Positions 35,971 through 46,546 of a DNA stretch of 64,000 nucleotides are shown piece by piece. The notes beneath the pieces were generated by a model. The model ran no database searches. It had not been told where the DNA came from and worked only from the letters and a program-made list of their open reading frames with translations. The DNA comes from Gemmatimonadetes bacterium 2013_60CM_65_52. GTDB lineage: Bacteria > Gemmatimonadota > Gemmatimonadetes > Gemmatimonadales > Gemmatimonadaceae. The position numbers and the translations under genes are program-made. Location of the stretch: assembly GCA_002215645.1 (NCBI GenBank), contig NGFI01000008.1:416265-480264 (forward strand), in the 5' to 3' direction. The first letter of the stretch is position 1; each line of letters opens with the position of its first letter.

Positions 35971-37224
35971 ATGTCCGTGCGCCGCCTACCGATGGATTGG
36001 CCGCTCGTCGCCATCGCGTTGACCCTGTCGGTATACGGCATCGCCATCGTGTACTCGGCCGGCCAGACGGACGTGCTCACGGCCGTGGCAAGGCTCTGGC
36101 GGTCGCAGGTGCTGTGGTTCTGTCTCGCCCTCTGCACCGCGTATGCAATGAGTCGCGTGTCCGTTCGCCTGCTCGACTGGCTGACATGGCCGTTCTACGT
36201 GTTCATGTGCCTGGTGCTCGTACTCCTATTGTTCGTGGGGAAGGGGGCGGGCACGGCGGCGAGCACGAAAAGCTGGCTCGCCATCGGCGGTTTCCGAATC
36301 GGCCAGCCCGCGGAGCTCGCGAAGATTGCCGTCGTCATGGCCTTGGCAAAGGTGCTCGCGTCGTTGAAGGAAGCGCCGAAGTCGCTGCTCGAGCTCTGGA
36401 AGCCCGCGCTCGTCGTCGGCATCCCGTGGGTGTTGGTCATGAAGCAGCCCGACCTCGGGACGGGCATCGTGTTCATCGGATTCGCTTTCGCCATGCTCTT
36501 CTGGGCTGGCGTCTCCTGGCCGTTGCTCGTGCTCGTGGCCAGCCCCGTGGTGAGCCTCATTCTCGCGTTCAATACCAGCGTCTGGGGAGCCTGGTTTCTG
36601 CTGCTCCTGGCGTTGGTGTTGTGGTACAAGCCGTACATGTACGAGGGCATCTTCCTCGTCGTCATCAACGTCATCTTCGGCGTCGTCTCGCCGATCGTGT
36701 GGGACAAACTCCAGCCCTATCAGCAGAAGCGGCTGCTGGTGTTCATCAATCCCGACATCGATCGCATGAAGTCCGGGTACCATGTCATCCAGTCGCAGAT
36801 CGCCATCGGTTCGGGCGGATGGTTCGGCAAGGGCTATACGATGGGCACGCAGAAGCGGCTCGCCTTTCTGCCGGCACAACATACGGATTTCATCTGGGCC
36901 GTTGTGGGCGAGGAGCTTGGTTTTGTCGGCGTCATGCTGGGCATCGCACTGTTTGCGCTCCTCTTTCTGCGCGTGATCAAGATTGCGGAGCGCGCGAACG
37001 ACTCGTACAGCGGCCTCGTGGCGTTCGGATTGTTGGCGAGCTGGTTCGTGCACGTCGTCGAGAACATGGGCATGACGCTGAACCTGATGCCGATCACGGG
37101 CATTCCGCTGCCGTTCTTCAGCTATGGGGGCAGCTTCATGCTGGCGAGCTGGATGGCCATCGGCATCCTGCTGCGCATTTCCGCGGAGGGACGCGGAGGA
37201 CGCAGCGGGCCATTTGCCGTGTAA
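35971..37224 (+). CDS. rodA: RodA peptidoglycan glycosyltransferase (SEDS family)
   Basis: A 417-residue SEDS polymerase with about ten spans that extends glycan strands in the side wall with PBP2. Signatures: VYGIAIVYSAGQT near the start, KSWLAIGGFRIGQPAELAKIAVVMALAK near 105, MKQPDLGTGIVFI near 165 with the catalytic Asp region, GYHVIQSQIAIGSGGWFGKGYTMGTQKRLAFLPAQHTDF split between about 270 and 310, and GIPLPFFSYGGSFMLASW near 380. The start follows the mrdA stop without a gap. Confidence 0.95.
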   Translation: MSVRRLPMDWPLVAIALTLSVYGIAIVYSAGQTDVLTAVARLWRSQVLWFCLALCTAYAMSRVSVRLLDWLTWPFYVFMCLVLVLLLFVGKGAGTAASTKSWLAIGGFRIGQPAELAKIAVVMALAKVLASLKEAPKSLLELWKPALVVGIPWVLVMKQPDLGTGIVFIGFAFAMLFWAGVSWPLLVLVASPVVSLILAFNTSVWGAWFLLLLALVLWYKPYMYEGIFLVVINVIFGVVSPIVWDKLQPYQQKRLLVFINPDIDRMKSGYHVIQSQIAIGSGGWFGKGYTMGTQKRLAFLPAQHTDFIWAVVGEELGFVGVMLGIALFALLFLRVIKIAERANDSYSGLVAFGLLASWFVHVVENMGMTLNLMPITGIPLPFFSYGGSFMLASWMAIGILLRISAEGRGGRSGPFAV

Positions 37225-37260
37225 GTTCTCGGATTCATCCGACTCTCAAGTCGTCTCGGT

Positions 37261-37400
37261 ACCAGTAGTGAAGACCAGTACCCGGTATCCGGCACTCGGT
37301 AAACGAGCGTATCCGGTAAAACTGCGGACGACGACCGCCTTGTACCGAATACGCCCCCGTACAGGATGCCGGATACCAAGTACTGATCTTCACTACTGGT
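37261..37400. repeat. 140-bp imperfect inverted repeat (MITE-like) between rodA and accD
   Basis: The outer arms 37261-37294 and 37367-37400 match over 31 of 34 bases, and after a symmetric 12-base gap the inner arms 37307-37318 and 37343-37354 match 11 of 12. All four mismatches are C/T changes; they become G-U pairs if the minus strand is transcribed. The loop is 24 bases. Base composition is visibly more AT-rich than the flanking genes and GTA/CCGG words recur. No open frame or target duplication is seen. It may be a small non-autonomous element or an intergenic palindrome family member. Confidence 0.8.
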
Positions 37401-37467
37401 CTCAACCGTCAATAGCGATATCGTCAAGTCTTGCTCGGGCGGGTGACCCCCGTCACATTCCACCGTC

Positions 37468-38315
<848 letters not shown>

Positions 38316-38331
<16 letters not shown>

Positions 38332-39605
38332 CGAGCTACGCCGCGTCGCTGGACTACCTGTTCGCGCGCACGACGGGAACGTTCAAGTTCGGCCTCGAGC
38401 GCACGCGTGCGCTGCTGGCGGAGCTGGGCGATCCGCAGTCGCGCTATCCGATCCTCCACATCGCGGGGACGAACGGGAAGGGAAGCGCCGTGGCGACGGC
38501 CGAAGCGCTGCTCCGCGCGCGCGGACTGCGCGTGGCGCGATACACGTCGCCGCACCTCGTGGATTTTCGCGAGCGGATGATCGTCGACGGCGTACCGATT
38601 GAAGCGGACGCGATCGTCGATTACGTGAACGAGCGGACACCGCTCGTGGAGAAGATCGGCGCGTCATTCTTCGAGGCGACGACGGCGCTGGCCTTTCTGC
38701 ATTTTGCTCGCGTCGGATGTGACGTCGCGCTCGTGGAAGCAGGACTGGGAGGACGCCTCGACTCCACGAACGTGGTCGTGCCCCGTGCGGCCGGCGTCAC
38801 GTCGATCGGCTACGATCATATGGAATATCTTGGTCCGACCCTTTACGACATTGCTGGGGAAAAGGCCGGGATCTTCAAGCCAGGCGTCCCGGCGGTCATC
38901 GGCGAGCCGGATGAGGAGCTCGGCGCATTTCTCGCGGAGAGGGCGCGGGCGGCTGGTGCGTCGCCGGTTCACGTTGCGCCGAGCGAGCTGAAGATCGCCG
39001 ACGTGAACGTGCTGCCCGAGGGGACACGATTCACGTTGAGCGCCCTCGACGAGAAGCGTACGGTGCAGACGCCACTCGTCGGGCGGCATCAAGCGTGGAA
39101 CTTTGCGTTCACGCTCGCACTGCTGGGTGCCGCGGGCGATCCGTTTCGCGTGTCGCTCAGCGAGGCCGTCGAGTCGGTGAAACACGTGCGGCTGCCAGGC
39201 CGCTTTCAACGGCAGGGCAAGTATCTCTTCGACGTCGCGCACAACGCCGATGGGGTGCGGGCTCTCGTTGGCAGCCTTCGCGCCGTCGCCGCGACACGGC
39301 CAGTGGTCGCGGTGCTCTGCGTGCTCACGGACAAGGATTGGCGCGGGATGATGGATGCGCTCTCGGAGGTCGTCGATTCGTTCATTCTGACGGATGCGCC
39401 AACGGCGCCCGCGTCGCGCGCATGGTCGCTCGATGATGCGCGCGCATTTGCACGTGCGAGGGGATACACCGCGCGGGCGGAGCACGACTTCGACACGGCG
39501 CTCGCCGTGGCTGCCGCCGAGGGAGAAACGGTGCTCGTGACGGGCTCGTTCCACACGGTGGGCGACGCAATGTCGCGGTTGGCGGTGTCCTCTCTCACCG
39601 GCTAG
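38316..39605 (+). CDS. folC: folylpolyglutamate synthase / dihydrofolate synthase
   Basis: A 429-residue Mur-ligase-family enzyme adding glutamate to folates. The ATP loop HIAGTNGKGSAVA near 47, YTSPHLVDFRERMIVDG near 75, VALVEAGLGGRLDSTNVV near 135, TSIGYDHMEYLGPTLYDIAGEKAGIFK near 155-185, and the C-terminal VAHNADGVRALVGSL near 305. GTG start at 38316 inside the end of accD. Normal length. Confidence 0.94.
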
Positions 39606-39614
39606 CTTTCGCGG

Positions 39615-40820
39615 ATGTTCAAGGGTGCCCTCCCCGGGTTTCGCGACTTCTATCCTCAGGAATTGGCGGAGCGCGCCTACGTCATGACGACGTGGCGCGA
39701 GGTTGCGCGCCGCTATGCGTTCGTGGAATACGATGGGCCTCCGCTGGAGCCGCTCGAGCTCTACACGCGAAAGAGCGGCGACGAGATCGTGGGTCAGCTC
39801 TACAACTTCGTTGACAAGGGCGATCGCGAGGTCGCCCTTCGGCCGGAGATGACTCCGACCGTGGCACGCATGGTGGCCGCGCGCGCGAATGCGCTGCGGA
39901 AGCCGGTGCGCTGGTTCTCGATGCCACAGCTCTTCCGATACGAGCGTCAGCAGAAAGGTCGCCTGCGAGAGCACTTTCAGTTGAACGTCGACATCTTCGG
40001 GTCGTCCGACGTCGCGGCCGACGCCGAGCTTGCGGCGTGCGCCGTGGACATCATGCGCGCGTTCGGCCTGACGTCGCGCGACGTCGTCGTGCGCGTCTCC
40101 GATCGGCGGCTGCTGCATGCGTACCTGTCGTCACTCGGTGTCCCGGACAGCGCCATCGAAGGTGTCCATCAGGTCATCGACAAACTGCAGCGAACGCCGC
40201 ACGACGTGTCGGCGGAACGGCTGCGCGCGCTCGATGTTCCGGCGGAGGCAGTGGAACAGATCGTCCACATCGCGGAGCTCACGCTCGACGAGATTCGCTC
40301 GCGGCTCACCGGCAGCGCCGCGGAGAACGCCGAGGAGTTCGCGCGATACATGGAATACGTCGCGGTGTTGCTGGGCGGCGATGATTCATGGCTCTCGCTC
40401 GACCTTTCCATCGTGCGCGGGCTCGCGTACTACACCGGAATCGTCTTCGAGCTGTTCGACCGGTCCGGGGAATTTCGCGCCATCTGCGGTGGTGGCCGTT
40501 ACGACTCGCTCCTGGCGTCGCTCGGCGGCGCGGACCTACCTGCCCTCGGCTTCGGCATGGGCGACGTCGTTCTCAGCGAGCTGCTGCGCGCGAAGGGATT
40601 GATGCGCGCAAGCGTCGCGGGCGCGGACGTCTGGATTGCCGCCGAGGAAAGCACGCCGCTTACCGCCGTGATGGCGGAGGCCGCAAGACGGCGTGCGGAC
40701 GGACAGTCGGTGGAGTACGCCCTCCGGCCGCAGTCTCTGAGCAAGCAGAAGAAGGCGGCGCAGGCGAGTGGCGCCCGCGAATTCGTGACTCTCTCGAACA
40801 CCGACGCACGGCATGGCTGA
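39615..40820 (+). CDS. hisS: histidyl-tRNA synthetase, plastid-like type with short C-terminus
   Basis: A 401-residue class II synthetase. Motif 1 region LPGFRDFYPQE, ALRPEMTPTVARMV, motif 2 LFRYERQQKGRLREHFQLNVDIFG near 115, the His-specific IVRGLAYYTGIVFELF near 275 and CGGGRYDSLL near 297, GFGMGDVVL as motif 3 vicinity. The LRPEMTPTVARM and RREHFQ-like wording fits the plastid/deltaproteobacterial branch rather than E. coli HisRS. The anticodon domain (about 335-401) stops soon after AREFVTLSN and seems to lack the last strand usually ending in a Lys-Asp-Leu stretch. HisZ (regulatory paralogue) was considered; the adjacent proS and retained catalytic Arg favour HisRS. Confidence 0.78.
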   Translation: MFKGALPGFRDFYPQELAERAYVMTTWREVARRYAFVEYDGPPLEPLELYTRKSGDEIVGQLYNFVDKGDREVALRPEMTPTVARMVAARANALRKPVRWFSMPQLFRYERQQKGRLREHFQLNVDIFGSSDVAADAELAACAVDIMRAFGLTSRDVVVRVSDRRLLHAYLSSLGVPDSAIEGVHQVIDKLQRTPHDVSAERLRALDVPAEAVEQIVHIAELTLDEIRSRLTGSAAENAEEFARYMEYVAVLLGGDDSWLSLDLSIVRGLAYYTGIVFELFDRSGEFRAICGGGRYDSLLASLGGADLPALGFGMGDVVLSELLRAKGLMRASVAGADVWIAAEESTPLTAVMAEAARRRADGQSVEYALRPQSLSKQKKAAQASGAREFVTLSNTDARHG

Positions 40821-42282
40821 CGACAAGAAGCTGACGACCCGCAAAGCGGACTTCAGCGCCTGGTATAACGAAGTGGTTCTGCGTTCCGAGCTGGCGGACT
40901 ATTCGCCGGTGCGCGGCTGCATGGTCATTCGGCCCAATGGCTATGGCATCTGGGAGCGGATGCAGCGTACGCTCGACGACATGTTCAAGGCCACCGGACA
41001 TCAGAACGCGTATTTCCCGCTGTTCATTCCCGAGTCGTTCCTGCGAAAGGAGGCGGAGCACGTCGAAGGCTTCGCGCCCGAGGTCGCGGTCGTGACGCAC
41101 GCCGGCGGCAAGAAGCTCGAGGAGGCGCTCATCGTGCGCCCGACGTCCGAGACCATCATCTACTCGATGTTCGCGAAGTGGGTGCAGAGCTATCGCGACT
41201 TGCCGCTGCTCATCAACCAGTGGGCGAACGTGGTCCGCTGGGAGATGCGCACGCGGCTCTTCCTGCGTACGACCGAGTTTCTCTGGCAGGAGGGCCATAC
41301 AGCCCATGCGACGCACGACGAAGCGGAGGTGGAAGCCCGGAAGATGCTGGGCGTGTATCGCGATTTCATGGAGGGCTACATCGCAATGCCGGTGATCACC
41401 GGGCAGAAGACAGATGCCGAAAGATTCGCTGGCGCGCTGCGGACGTACTGTGTCGAGGCGATGATGCAGGACAACAAGGCGCTGCAGGCGGGGACGTCGC
41501 ACAATCTCGGGCAGAACTTCGCGAAGGCGTTCGATCTCAAGTTCCAGACCGAAGCGGGCGGCACCGATTACGCCTGGAACACCAGTTGGGGCGTCACCAC
41601 GCGCATGGTCGGCGGGCTCGTCATGACGCACGGCGACGACAACGGAATCGTTGTCCCGCCACTGTTGGCGCCCATCGAGCTGGTGATCGTGCCCATCTAT
41701 CGGAACGACGAAGAGCGCACGAATGTGCTCGAGGCGGCCAACCGCATCGCCGGGTTGCTCGGCGCGTGGGACCGCCGCGAGTCGTCTCGACTTCGCGTGC
41801 ACATCGACGCGCGCGACGGAATGAAGCCCGGCGCGAAGTACTACGAGTGGGAGATGCGCGGTATTCCGCTGCGGCTGGAGCTGGGACCGCGCGATCTCGC
41901 GGCCAATCAGGGCGTTCTCGTGCGCCGCGACACCAGAGCCAAACGGCCCGTCTCCCTGAACACGCTCGGTGAGGACGTGGCGGAGACGCTGTCGGCCATG
42001 CAGCGTGACATGCTCGCCGCGGCGCTCGACCGCCGTGAGGCAAACAGCATTCGCACCGCCATCACGTACGACCGCTTCCGTGAGATCATGGCGGGCGACG
42101 GCGCCTTCGTCTACGCCGGATGGTGCGGCGACCCCGCATGCGAGGCCGCAGTGAAGGAGGAGACGAAGGCCACCATCCGCTGCATTCCCGACGAGGAGTT
42201 CCGGTCGGCCGAGGCGCCGACCACGTGCCTCAGGTGCGGGGGAGTCTCCACGAACGAAGCGTTGTGGGCGAAGGCGTACTGA
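40813..42282 (+). CDS. proS: prolyl-tRNA synthetase, archaeal/eukaryotic-like type
   Basis: A 489-residue class II synthetase without the YbaK-like editing insertion. FSAWYNEVVLRSELADYSPVRGCMV, motif 1 FPLFIPESFLRKEAEHVEGFAPEVA, IVRPTSETIIYSMF, motif 2 RLFLRTTEFLWQEGHTAHAT, GTSHNLGQNFAKAF, motif 3 MVGGLVMTHGDD near 270, and a C-terminal zinc-domain with two Cys clusters (GWCGDPAC and CLRCGG) ending with Tyr as in archaeal-type ProRS. It overlaps hisS by 8 bases. Confidence 0.95.
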   Translation: MADDKKLTTRKADFSAWYNEVVLRSELADYSPVRGCMVIRPNGYGIWERMQRTLDDMFKATGHQNAYFPLFIPESFLRKEAEHVEGFAPEVAVVTHAGGKKLEEALIVRPTSETIIYSMFAKWVQSYRDLPLLINQWANVVRWEMRTRLFLRTTEFLWQEGHTAHATHDEAEVEARKMLGVYRDFMEGYIAMPVITGQKTDAERFAGALRTYCVEAMMQDNKALQAGTSHNLGQNFAKAFDLKFQTEAGGTDYAWNTSWGVTTRMVGGLVMTHGDDNGIVVPPLLAPIELVIVPIYRNDEERTNVLEAANRIAGLLGAWDRRESSRLRVHIDARDGMKPGAKYYEWEMRGIPLRLELGPRDLAANQGVLVRRDTRAKRPVSLNTLGEDVAETLSAMQRDMLAAALDRREANSIRTAITYDRFREIMAGDGAFVYAGWCGDPACEAAVKEETKATIRCIPDEEFRSAEAPTTCLRCGGVSTNEALWAKAY

Positions 42283-43547
42283 CGTCGGGGTTCACGCGCG
42301 TGAACGGTGCCCTCGTCTGTGAGGGCGTACCGCTCGCGCGGGTGGCGGAGGACGTCGGCACGCCCGCCTACGTGTACAGCGCATCCGTCGTTCGCGATCG
42401 ATTCAGCCGGCTCGACGCGGCGCTCGCGCCAATGCCGCATCGCATTCACTACACGCTCAAGGCGAATTCCAATCGCGGCGTTCTCCGCATCCTCCGCGAG
42501 ATGGGAGCAGGTGTGGACGTCGTCTCCGGTGGCGAGCTTCAGCGCGCGCTGCGGGCGGGCTTCGATGGCTCCGACATCCTGTTCGGCGGCGTCGGCAAGT
42601 CGGAGCGCGAGCTCCGTGAAGCGCTCGAGGCCGGCGTCCTCATGATCAACGTGGAATCGTCGGCAGAGATTCGGCTGGTCGACGAGATCGCGCGCGAGCT
42701 CGGCGTCATCGCGCCCGTGGGCATTCGCGTGAATCCGGAAGTCACCGTCGAGAGCTCGCATCGCTACATCAAGACGGGAGAAAAGGGCGCGAAATTCGGC
42801 ATCCCGTTCGACGAGGTGCGGGAGGCAGCGCGCATCGCCGCGGATCTGTCCCACACGCAGTTGCTGGGTCTCGACATGCACGTCGGCTCGCAGCTCTTCC
42901 GCCTCGATCCATATGTCGACGGCACGGAGCGTTTGGTCGAGCTCCTTGGGCAGATCCGGCAGGACGGAGTCGACACACTCCGTTTTCTCGACATCGGCGG
43001 CGGGTTGGGCGTGAGCTACGACGACGAGGAATCGCCCGACCTTTCGCGATTCGCGCGCGCGCTCGTTCCACGCATTCAACCGACCGGCCTCACGCTCCTC
43101 ATGGAGCCTGGACGGTACATCGTCGGCAATTGCGGCGTCCTGCTGACGCGCGTGCTCTACCGAAAGCACAGCGGAGGCCGCGAGTTCCTCGTCACCGACG
43201 CGGGGATGACGGAGCTCATTCGTCCCTCGCATTACGACGCGTATCACCGCATCGACACGGTGCAGCCGTCTGCCGGGCAGATGACGGCCGACGTGGTGGG
43301 ACCGGTGTGTGAGAGCGGCGACTTTCTGGCGCTCGACCGCGAAATGGACGAAGCGCACGCGGGCGACCTCCTCGCGGTTCACGACGTCGGCGCGTATGGC
43401 TATGTGATGGCCTCCAACTACAACTCACGCCCGCGCGGTGCGGAGGTGCTGGTGGATGGCGAGCGCTTTGCCGTGGTGACGGCGCGCGAGCAGTATGACG
43501 ATCTGATCCGGCTGGAGCTCGATGACCCCGAGTGGAGGGACAGCTGA
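42264..43547 (+). CDS. lysA: diaminopimelate decarboxylase
   Basis: A 427-residue PLP enzyme converting meso-diaminopimelate to lysine, closing the pathway whose early genes lie at 1.5-7.4 kb. The PLP Lys is in IHYTLKANSNRGVLR (about residue 58), followed by GVDVVSGGELQRAL, GLDMHVGSQLF near 205, FLDIGGGLGVSY near 240, EPGRYIVGNCGVLL near 280, GPVCESGDFLA with the conserved Cys-Glu near 352, and DVGAYGYVMASNYNSRPR near 380. The start is uncertain: GTG 42264 (18-base overlap with proS) gives the usual N-terminus; GTG 42300 would trim 12 residues. Confidence 0.92.
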   Translation: MGEGVLTSGFTRVNGALVCEGVPLARVAEDVGTPAYVYSASVVRDRFSRLDAALAPMPHRIHYTLKANSNRGVLRILREMGAGVDVVSGGELQRALRAGFDGSDILFGGVGKSERELREALEAGVLMINVESSAEIRLVDEIARELGVIAPVGIRVNPEVTVESSHRYIKTGEKGAKFGIPFDEVREAARIAADLSHTQLLGLDMHVGSQLFRLDPYVDGTERLVELLGQIRQDGVDTLRFLDIGGGLGVSYDDEESPDLSRFARALVPRIQPTGLTLLMEPGRYIVGNCGVLLTRVLYRKHSGGREFLVTDAGMTELIRPSHYDAYHRIDTVQPSAGQMTADVVGPVCESGDFLALDREMDEAHAGDLLAVHDVGAYGYVMASNYNSRPRGAEVLVDGERFAVVTAREQYDDLIRLELDDPEWRDS

Positions 43548-44056
43548 TGCGCATTGGTCTGATGGCCGATAGCCATGACCGGATTCCGGCGATCGCGGAG
43601 CTCGTGCGGCTGATGCAGGAGGGCGGCGCGTCCATGCTCATCCACGCGGGAGACTACTGCGCTCCGTTCTCCCTGTCGCCCATCGAGGCGGCGAACATGT
43701 CTCTCTCCGGCGTGTTCGGGCGTAACGACGGCGACACGCAGGGTCTGCTCGCCAAGGCCACCGCCGGATTTGGCGCCGAGTTGTTCGAGGGGCCGCACAG
43801 CTTCGATCTGGGCGGCGAGCGCGTGCTCGTCGTCCACGACATCGGCGACGTCCAGCTCCGAAGCATCGAGGCGCACAGCATCGTGGTGCACGGATTCACG
43901 CATCAGCAGGAGATGAAGTCGCGCGGCGACACGCTCATCGTCAATCCCGGCGAGGCTTGCGGCTGGCTCTTCGGCTCGCCGAAGGCAGCCATCCTCGACC
44001 TCGACACCAAGAAGGTGGAATTCATCACCCTCGACCCCGCGCACTGGACGACATGA
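43547..44056 (+). CDS. YfcE/MJ0936-type metallophosphoesterase
   Basis: A 169-residue calcineurin-like phosphodiesterase with a complete set of metal motifs: MADSHD at 6-11, LIHAGDYC near 32, FGRNDGD near 58, VVHD near 88, VHGFTH near 108 (in place of the common GHTH) and VNPGEA near 126. Family members hydrolyse phosphodiesters in vitro and the biological substrate is unclear. The ATG at 43547 has GGAGGG 8 bases upstream and overlaps the lysA stop by one base; a GTG at 43532 is less likely. It overlaps guaA by ATGA. Confidence 0.85.
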   Translation: MRIGLMADSHDRIPAIAELVRLMQEGGASMLIHAGDYCAPFSLSPIEAANMSLSGVFGRNDGDTQGLLAKATAGFGAELFEGPHSFDLGGERVLVVHDIGDVQLRSIEAHSIVVHGFTHQQEMKSRGDTLIVNPGEACGWLFGSPKAAILDLDTKKVEFITLDPAHWTT

Positions 44057-45603
44057 CGTCGCACAGCCGCATCCTGATCATCGATTACGGATCGCAGTAC
44101 ACACAGCTCATCGCTCGGCGCGTTCGCGAGGCGCGCGTCTACTCCGAGATTCATCCGCCGACCCGCGACGTCGCGTGGATCCGCGACTGGAAGCCGGACG
44201 GCATCATCTTCAGCGGCGGGCCGAATTCCGTCTACGGCGAGAATGCGCCGCTGGTGGATCCCGCGGTGCTCGACGTCGCCCCGATTCTGGGCGTGTGCTA
44301 CGGCATGCAGATGATCGCATACGTGCTGGGCGCGGAGGTGACGCGGGGCGGGCAGCGGCAATACGGCCGCGACGAGATCGTGCCCACACGCCAGAGCGTG
44401 CTGTTTGGCGGCTTTTCGACGGCCGAGCGCACGCCCGTGTGGATGAGCCACGGCGATCACATCGAGGCTCCACCAGCGGGCTTTCACACGACCGCCGCCA
44501 GCGCGGGCAATCCGATTGCCGCGTTCGAGCACGAGTCGAAGCCCATCTTCGGCGTGCAGTTCCATCCCGAGGTGGCGCATACGGCGCGAGGCCGCGACAT
44601 CATCGCGAACTTCCTGTTCGACGTCTGCGGTGCCTCGCCCGACTGGACCCCAGGGACATTCATCGAGGAGGAAGTGGCGCGCATTCGCGCGCGCGTCGGT
44701 GACGCCCAGGTCATCTGCGGGCTGTCGGGTGGCGTGGATTCGTCGGTCGCCGCGGCACTCGTGCACCGCGCTGTTGGTGATCAACTCACCTGCGTGTTCG
44801 TCGACACAGGGCTGCTTCGTCTCCGCGAGCGTGAGCAGGTGCAGCAGACCATGGGGCGGCACCTGGGCATCACGCTCGTGACGGTCGACGCGTCGGAGCG
44901 CTTTCTCAGCGCGCTCACGGACGTCACGGAACCCGAGGCCAAGCGCAGGGCCATCGGTCACACGTTCATCGACGTGTTCGAGGCGGCCACGGCGGACGCC
45001 GGCTCGAACGCGGGCTTCCTGGTGCAGGGGACGCTCTATCCCGACGTGATCGAGAGCTCGTCACCGACGGGAGGGCCCTCGGTGACGATCAAGACGCACC
45101 ACAACGTGGGCGGCCTCAAGCCGGACATGCAGTTCGCGCTCATCGAGCCGTTGCGCGAGCTGTTCAAGGACGAAGTGCGCAATGTGGGACGCGAGCTTGG
45201 GCTTCCGGAGGAGATGGTCGGCCGGCATCCATTTCCGGGTCCGGGGCTCGCCATCCGCATCCTGGGCGAGGTGACCGCGCCGGCCCTGGACGTTCTGCGT
45301 CTTGCGGACGCCATCTATCTGGAGGAGATTCGGAACGCCGGCCTGTACGACGAGATCTGGCAGGCCTTCGCCGTTCTGCTGCCCGTGCGCAGCGTGGGTG
45401 TCATGGGCGACGAACGAACGTACGACAACGTGGTCGCGCTGCGCGCCGTCACGAGCACCGACGGCATGACGGCCGACTGGTATCCGTTCCCGCACGACGT
45501 CATGGCGAAAATCAGCGACCGGATCATCCGGGAGGTGAACGGCGTGAATCGAGTCGTTTACGACGTCAGCTCCAAGCCACCGGCGACCATCGAGTGGGAG
45601 TGA
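44053..45603 (+). CDS. guaA: GMP synthase (glutamine-hydrolysing)
   Basis: A 516-residue two-domain enzyme converting XMP to GMP. The class I amidotransferase domain has [20 protein letters not shown], the nucleophile in LGVCYGMQM (about C83) and the His-Glu pair in [11 protein letters not shown] near 172. The ATP pyrophosphatase domain has [15 protein letters not shown] near 225, and the C-terminal dimerisation domain has [17 protein letters not shown] near 393 and ends [11 protein letters not shown]. Normal length. The final bases overlap the next gene. Confidence 0.97.
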   Translation: MTSHSRILIIDYGSQYTQLIARRVREARVYSEIHPPTRDVAWIRDWKPDGIIFSGGPNSVYGENAPLVDPAVLDVAPILGVCYGMQMIAYVLGAEVTRGGQRQYGRDEIVPTRQSVLFGGFSTAERTPVWMSHGDHIEAPPAGFHTTAASAGNPIAAFEHESKPIFGVQFHPEVAHTARGRDIIANFLFDVCGASPDWTPGTFIEEEVARIRARVGDAQVICGLSGGVDSSVAAALVHRAVGDQLTCVFVDTGLLRLREREQVQQTMGRHLGITLVTVDASERFLSALTDVTEPEAKRRAIGHTFIDVFEAATADAGSNAGFLVQGTLYPDVIESSSPTGGPSVTIKTHHNVGGLKPDMQFALIEPLRELFKDEVRNVGRELGLPEEMVGRHPFPGPGLAIRILGEVTAPALDVLRLADAIYLEEIRNAGLYDEIWQAFAVLLPVRSVGVMGDERTYDNVVALRAVTSTDGMTADWYPFPHDVMAKISDRIIREVNGVNRVVYDVSSKPPATIEWE

Positions 45604-46526
45604 TCGACGAGGGGCGCCGCACGCAGGCGCTGCGCGGTCCGGGTGCGGGCGGCTTCACGCCGCCGCAGTCGCTCGCGGCCTCCAACCCCTGTCTCAACTG
45701 CGGCACGAACATCCAGCTGGAGTACTGTCCCGAATGCGGACAGGGCGAAGTCGATCCGGATCCGACACTGCGCGAGATGTTGCACGAGCTCGCCGAGGAG
45801 CTGTTGCACTGGGACGGCAAGCTCCTCGCGACCTATCGCGTGCTTCTGACGCAGCCTGGCGTGCTCACAAAGGAGTATCTCGCCGGCCGGCGCGTGCGCT
45901 ACGTGTCGCCCATTCGCGTCTATCTCGTCTGCAGCGTGCTGTACTTCCTGCTCGCGGCGCTGATTCCGCAGCGCACGGTGGTTGATGCTGCCGGAAGAAA
46001 GCTCACCGGCGGTATCATTCAAATCGCGACACCGACGCCGGTCGAGCTGCGTGGGATGGACGCGAAGGCCCAGAACGGCCCGCTGCTCCAGCGCGTCTTC
46101 CTCACGCATCTGGTTCGCGCGGTCCAGGCGCCGGAGCGCGTCGCTGCCGCGGCGATGGCGGCGGTTCCCAAGGCGATGTTCGTCCTCGTGCCCGTGTTCG
46201 CGGCACTCCTCGCCTTTGCGTACCGGTCGCGGCGACGGCATTTTCCGCAGCACCTCGCCTTCGCGCTCCACATGCACGCGGCGTTGTTCGTCACGCTGAC
46301 GCTCATGCTCGCGGGACGATTCGTTACGATGCGGCTCGTGAACGTCGCCTATCAGCTCGCGGTGCAGGTCGTGTTCTCGGTCTATCTCGTTCGTGCGACG
46401 CGTACCGTGTACGGCGGAACGACGGGAGATGCCATTGCGCGACTGACGCTGGCGTCCGCACTGTACTTCGTCGCGTTCATCATCGCCGTCGCAGTGCTGC
46501 TCACGCTGTCCGTACTCGCCACCTGA
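45600..46526 (+). CDS. DUF3667-type membrane protein with N-terminal zinc ribbon
   Basis: A 308-residue protein. A Cys4 ribbon near residues 29-46 (CLNCGTN ... YCPECGQGE) is followed by a helical stretch containing [27 protein letters not shown] and about five membrane spans ([75 protein letters not shown]). This is the layout of DUF3667 proteins, whose function is unknown. The start is taken as GTG 45600 in a GTGA overlap with guaA; GTG 45594 is possible. Confidence 0.75.
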   Translation: MIDEGRRTQALRGPGAGGFTPPQSLAASNPCLNCGTNIQLEYCPECGQGEVDPDPTLREMLHELAEELLHWDGKLLATYRVLLTQPGVLTKEYLAGRRVRYVSPIRVYLVCSVLYFLLAALIPQRTVVDAAGRKLTGGIIQIATPTPVELRGMDAKAQNGPLLQRVFLTHLVRAVQAPERVAAAAMAAVPKAMFVLVPVFAALLAFAYRSRRRHFPQHLAFALHMHAALFVTLTLMLAGRFVTMRLVNVAYQLAVQVVFSVYLVRATRTVYGGTTGDAIARLTLASALYFVAFIIAVAVLLTLSVLAT

Positions 46527-46539
46527 CGCTGCGCGTCAG
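46523..46539. terminator. small palindrome at the convergent end, possible bidirectional terminator
   Basis: CTGACGC (46523-46529), TGC, GCGTCAG (46533-46539): perfect 7-bp stem overlapping the stop of the DUF3667 gene and 8 bases from the ptsN stop on the other strand. No T run, so weak as an intrinsic terminator. Confidence 0.35.
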
Positions 46540-46546
46540 CCCGTAA

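Noticed and set aside
39615..40820. HisZ (ATP phosphoribosyltransferase regulatory subunit) instead of HisRS
   Set aside because: The His-specific RGLAYYTG motif with its Arg and a recognisable anticodon domain are present, it adjoins proS, and no his biosynthesis gene is near. Some doubt remains because of the short C-terminus.
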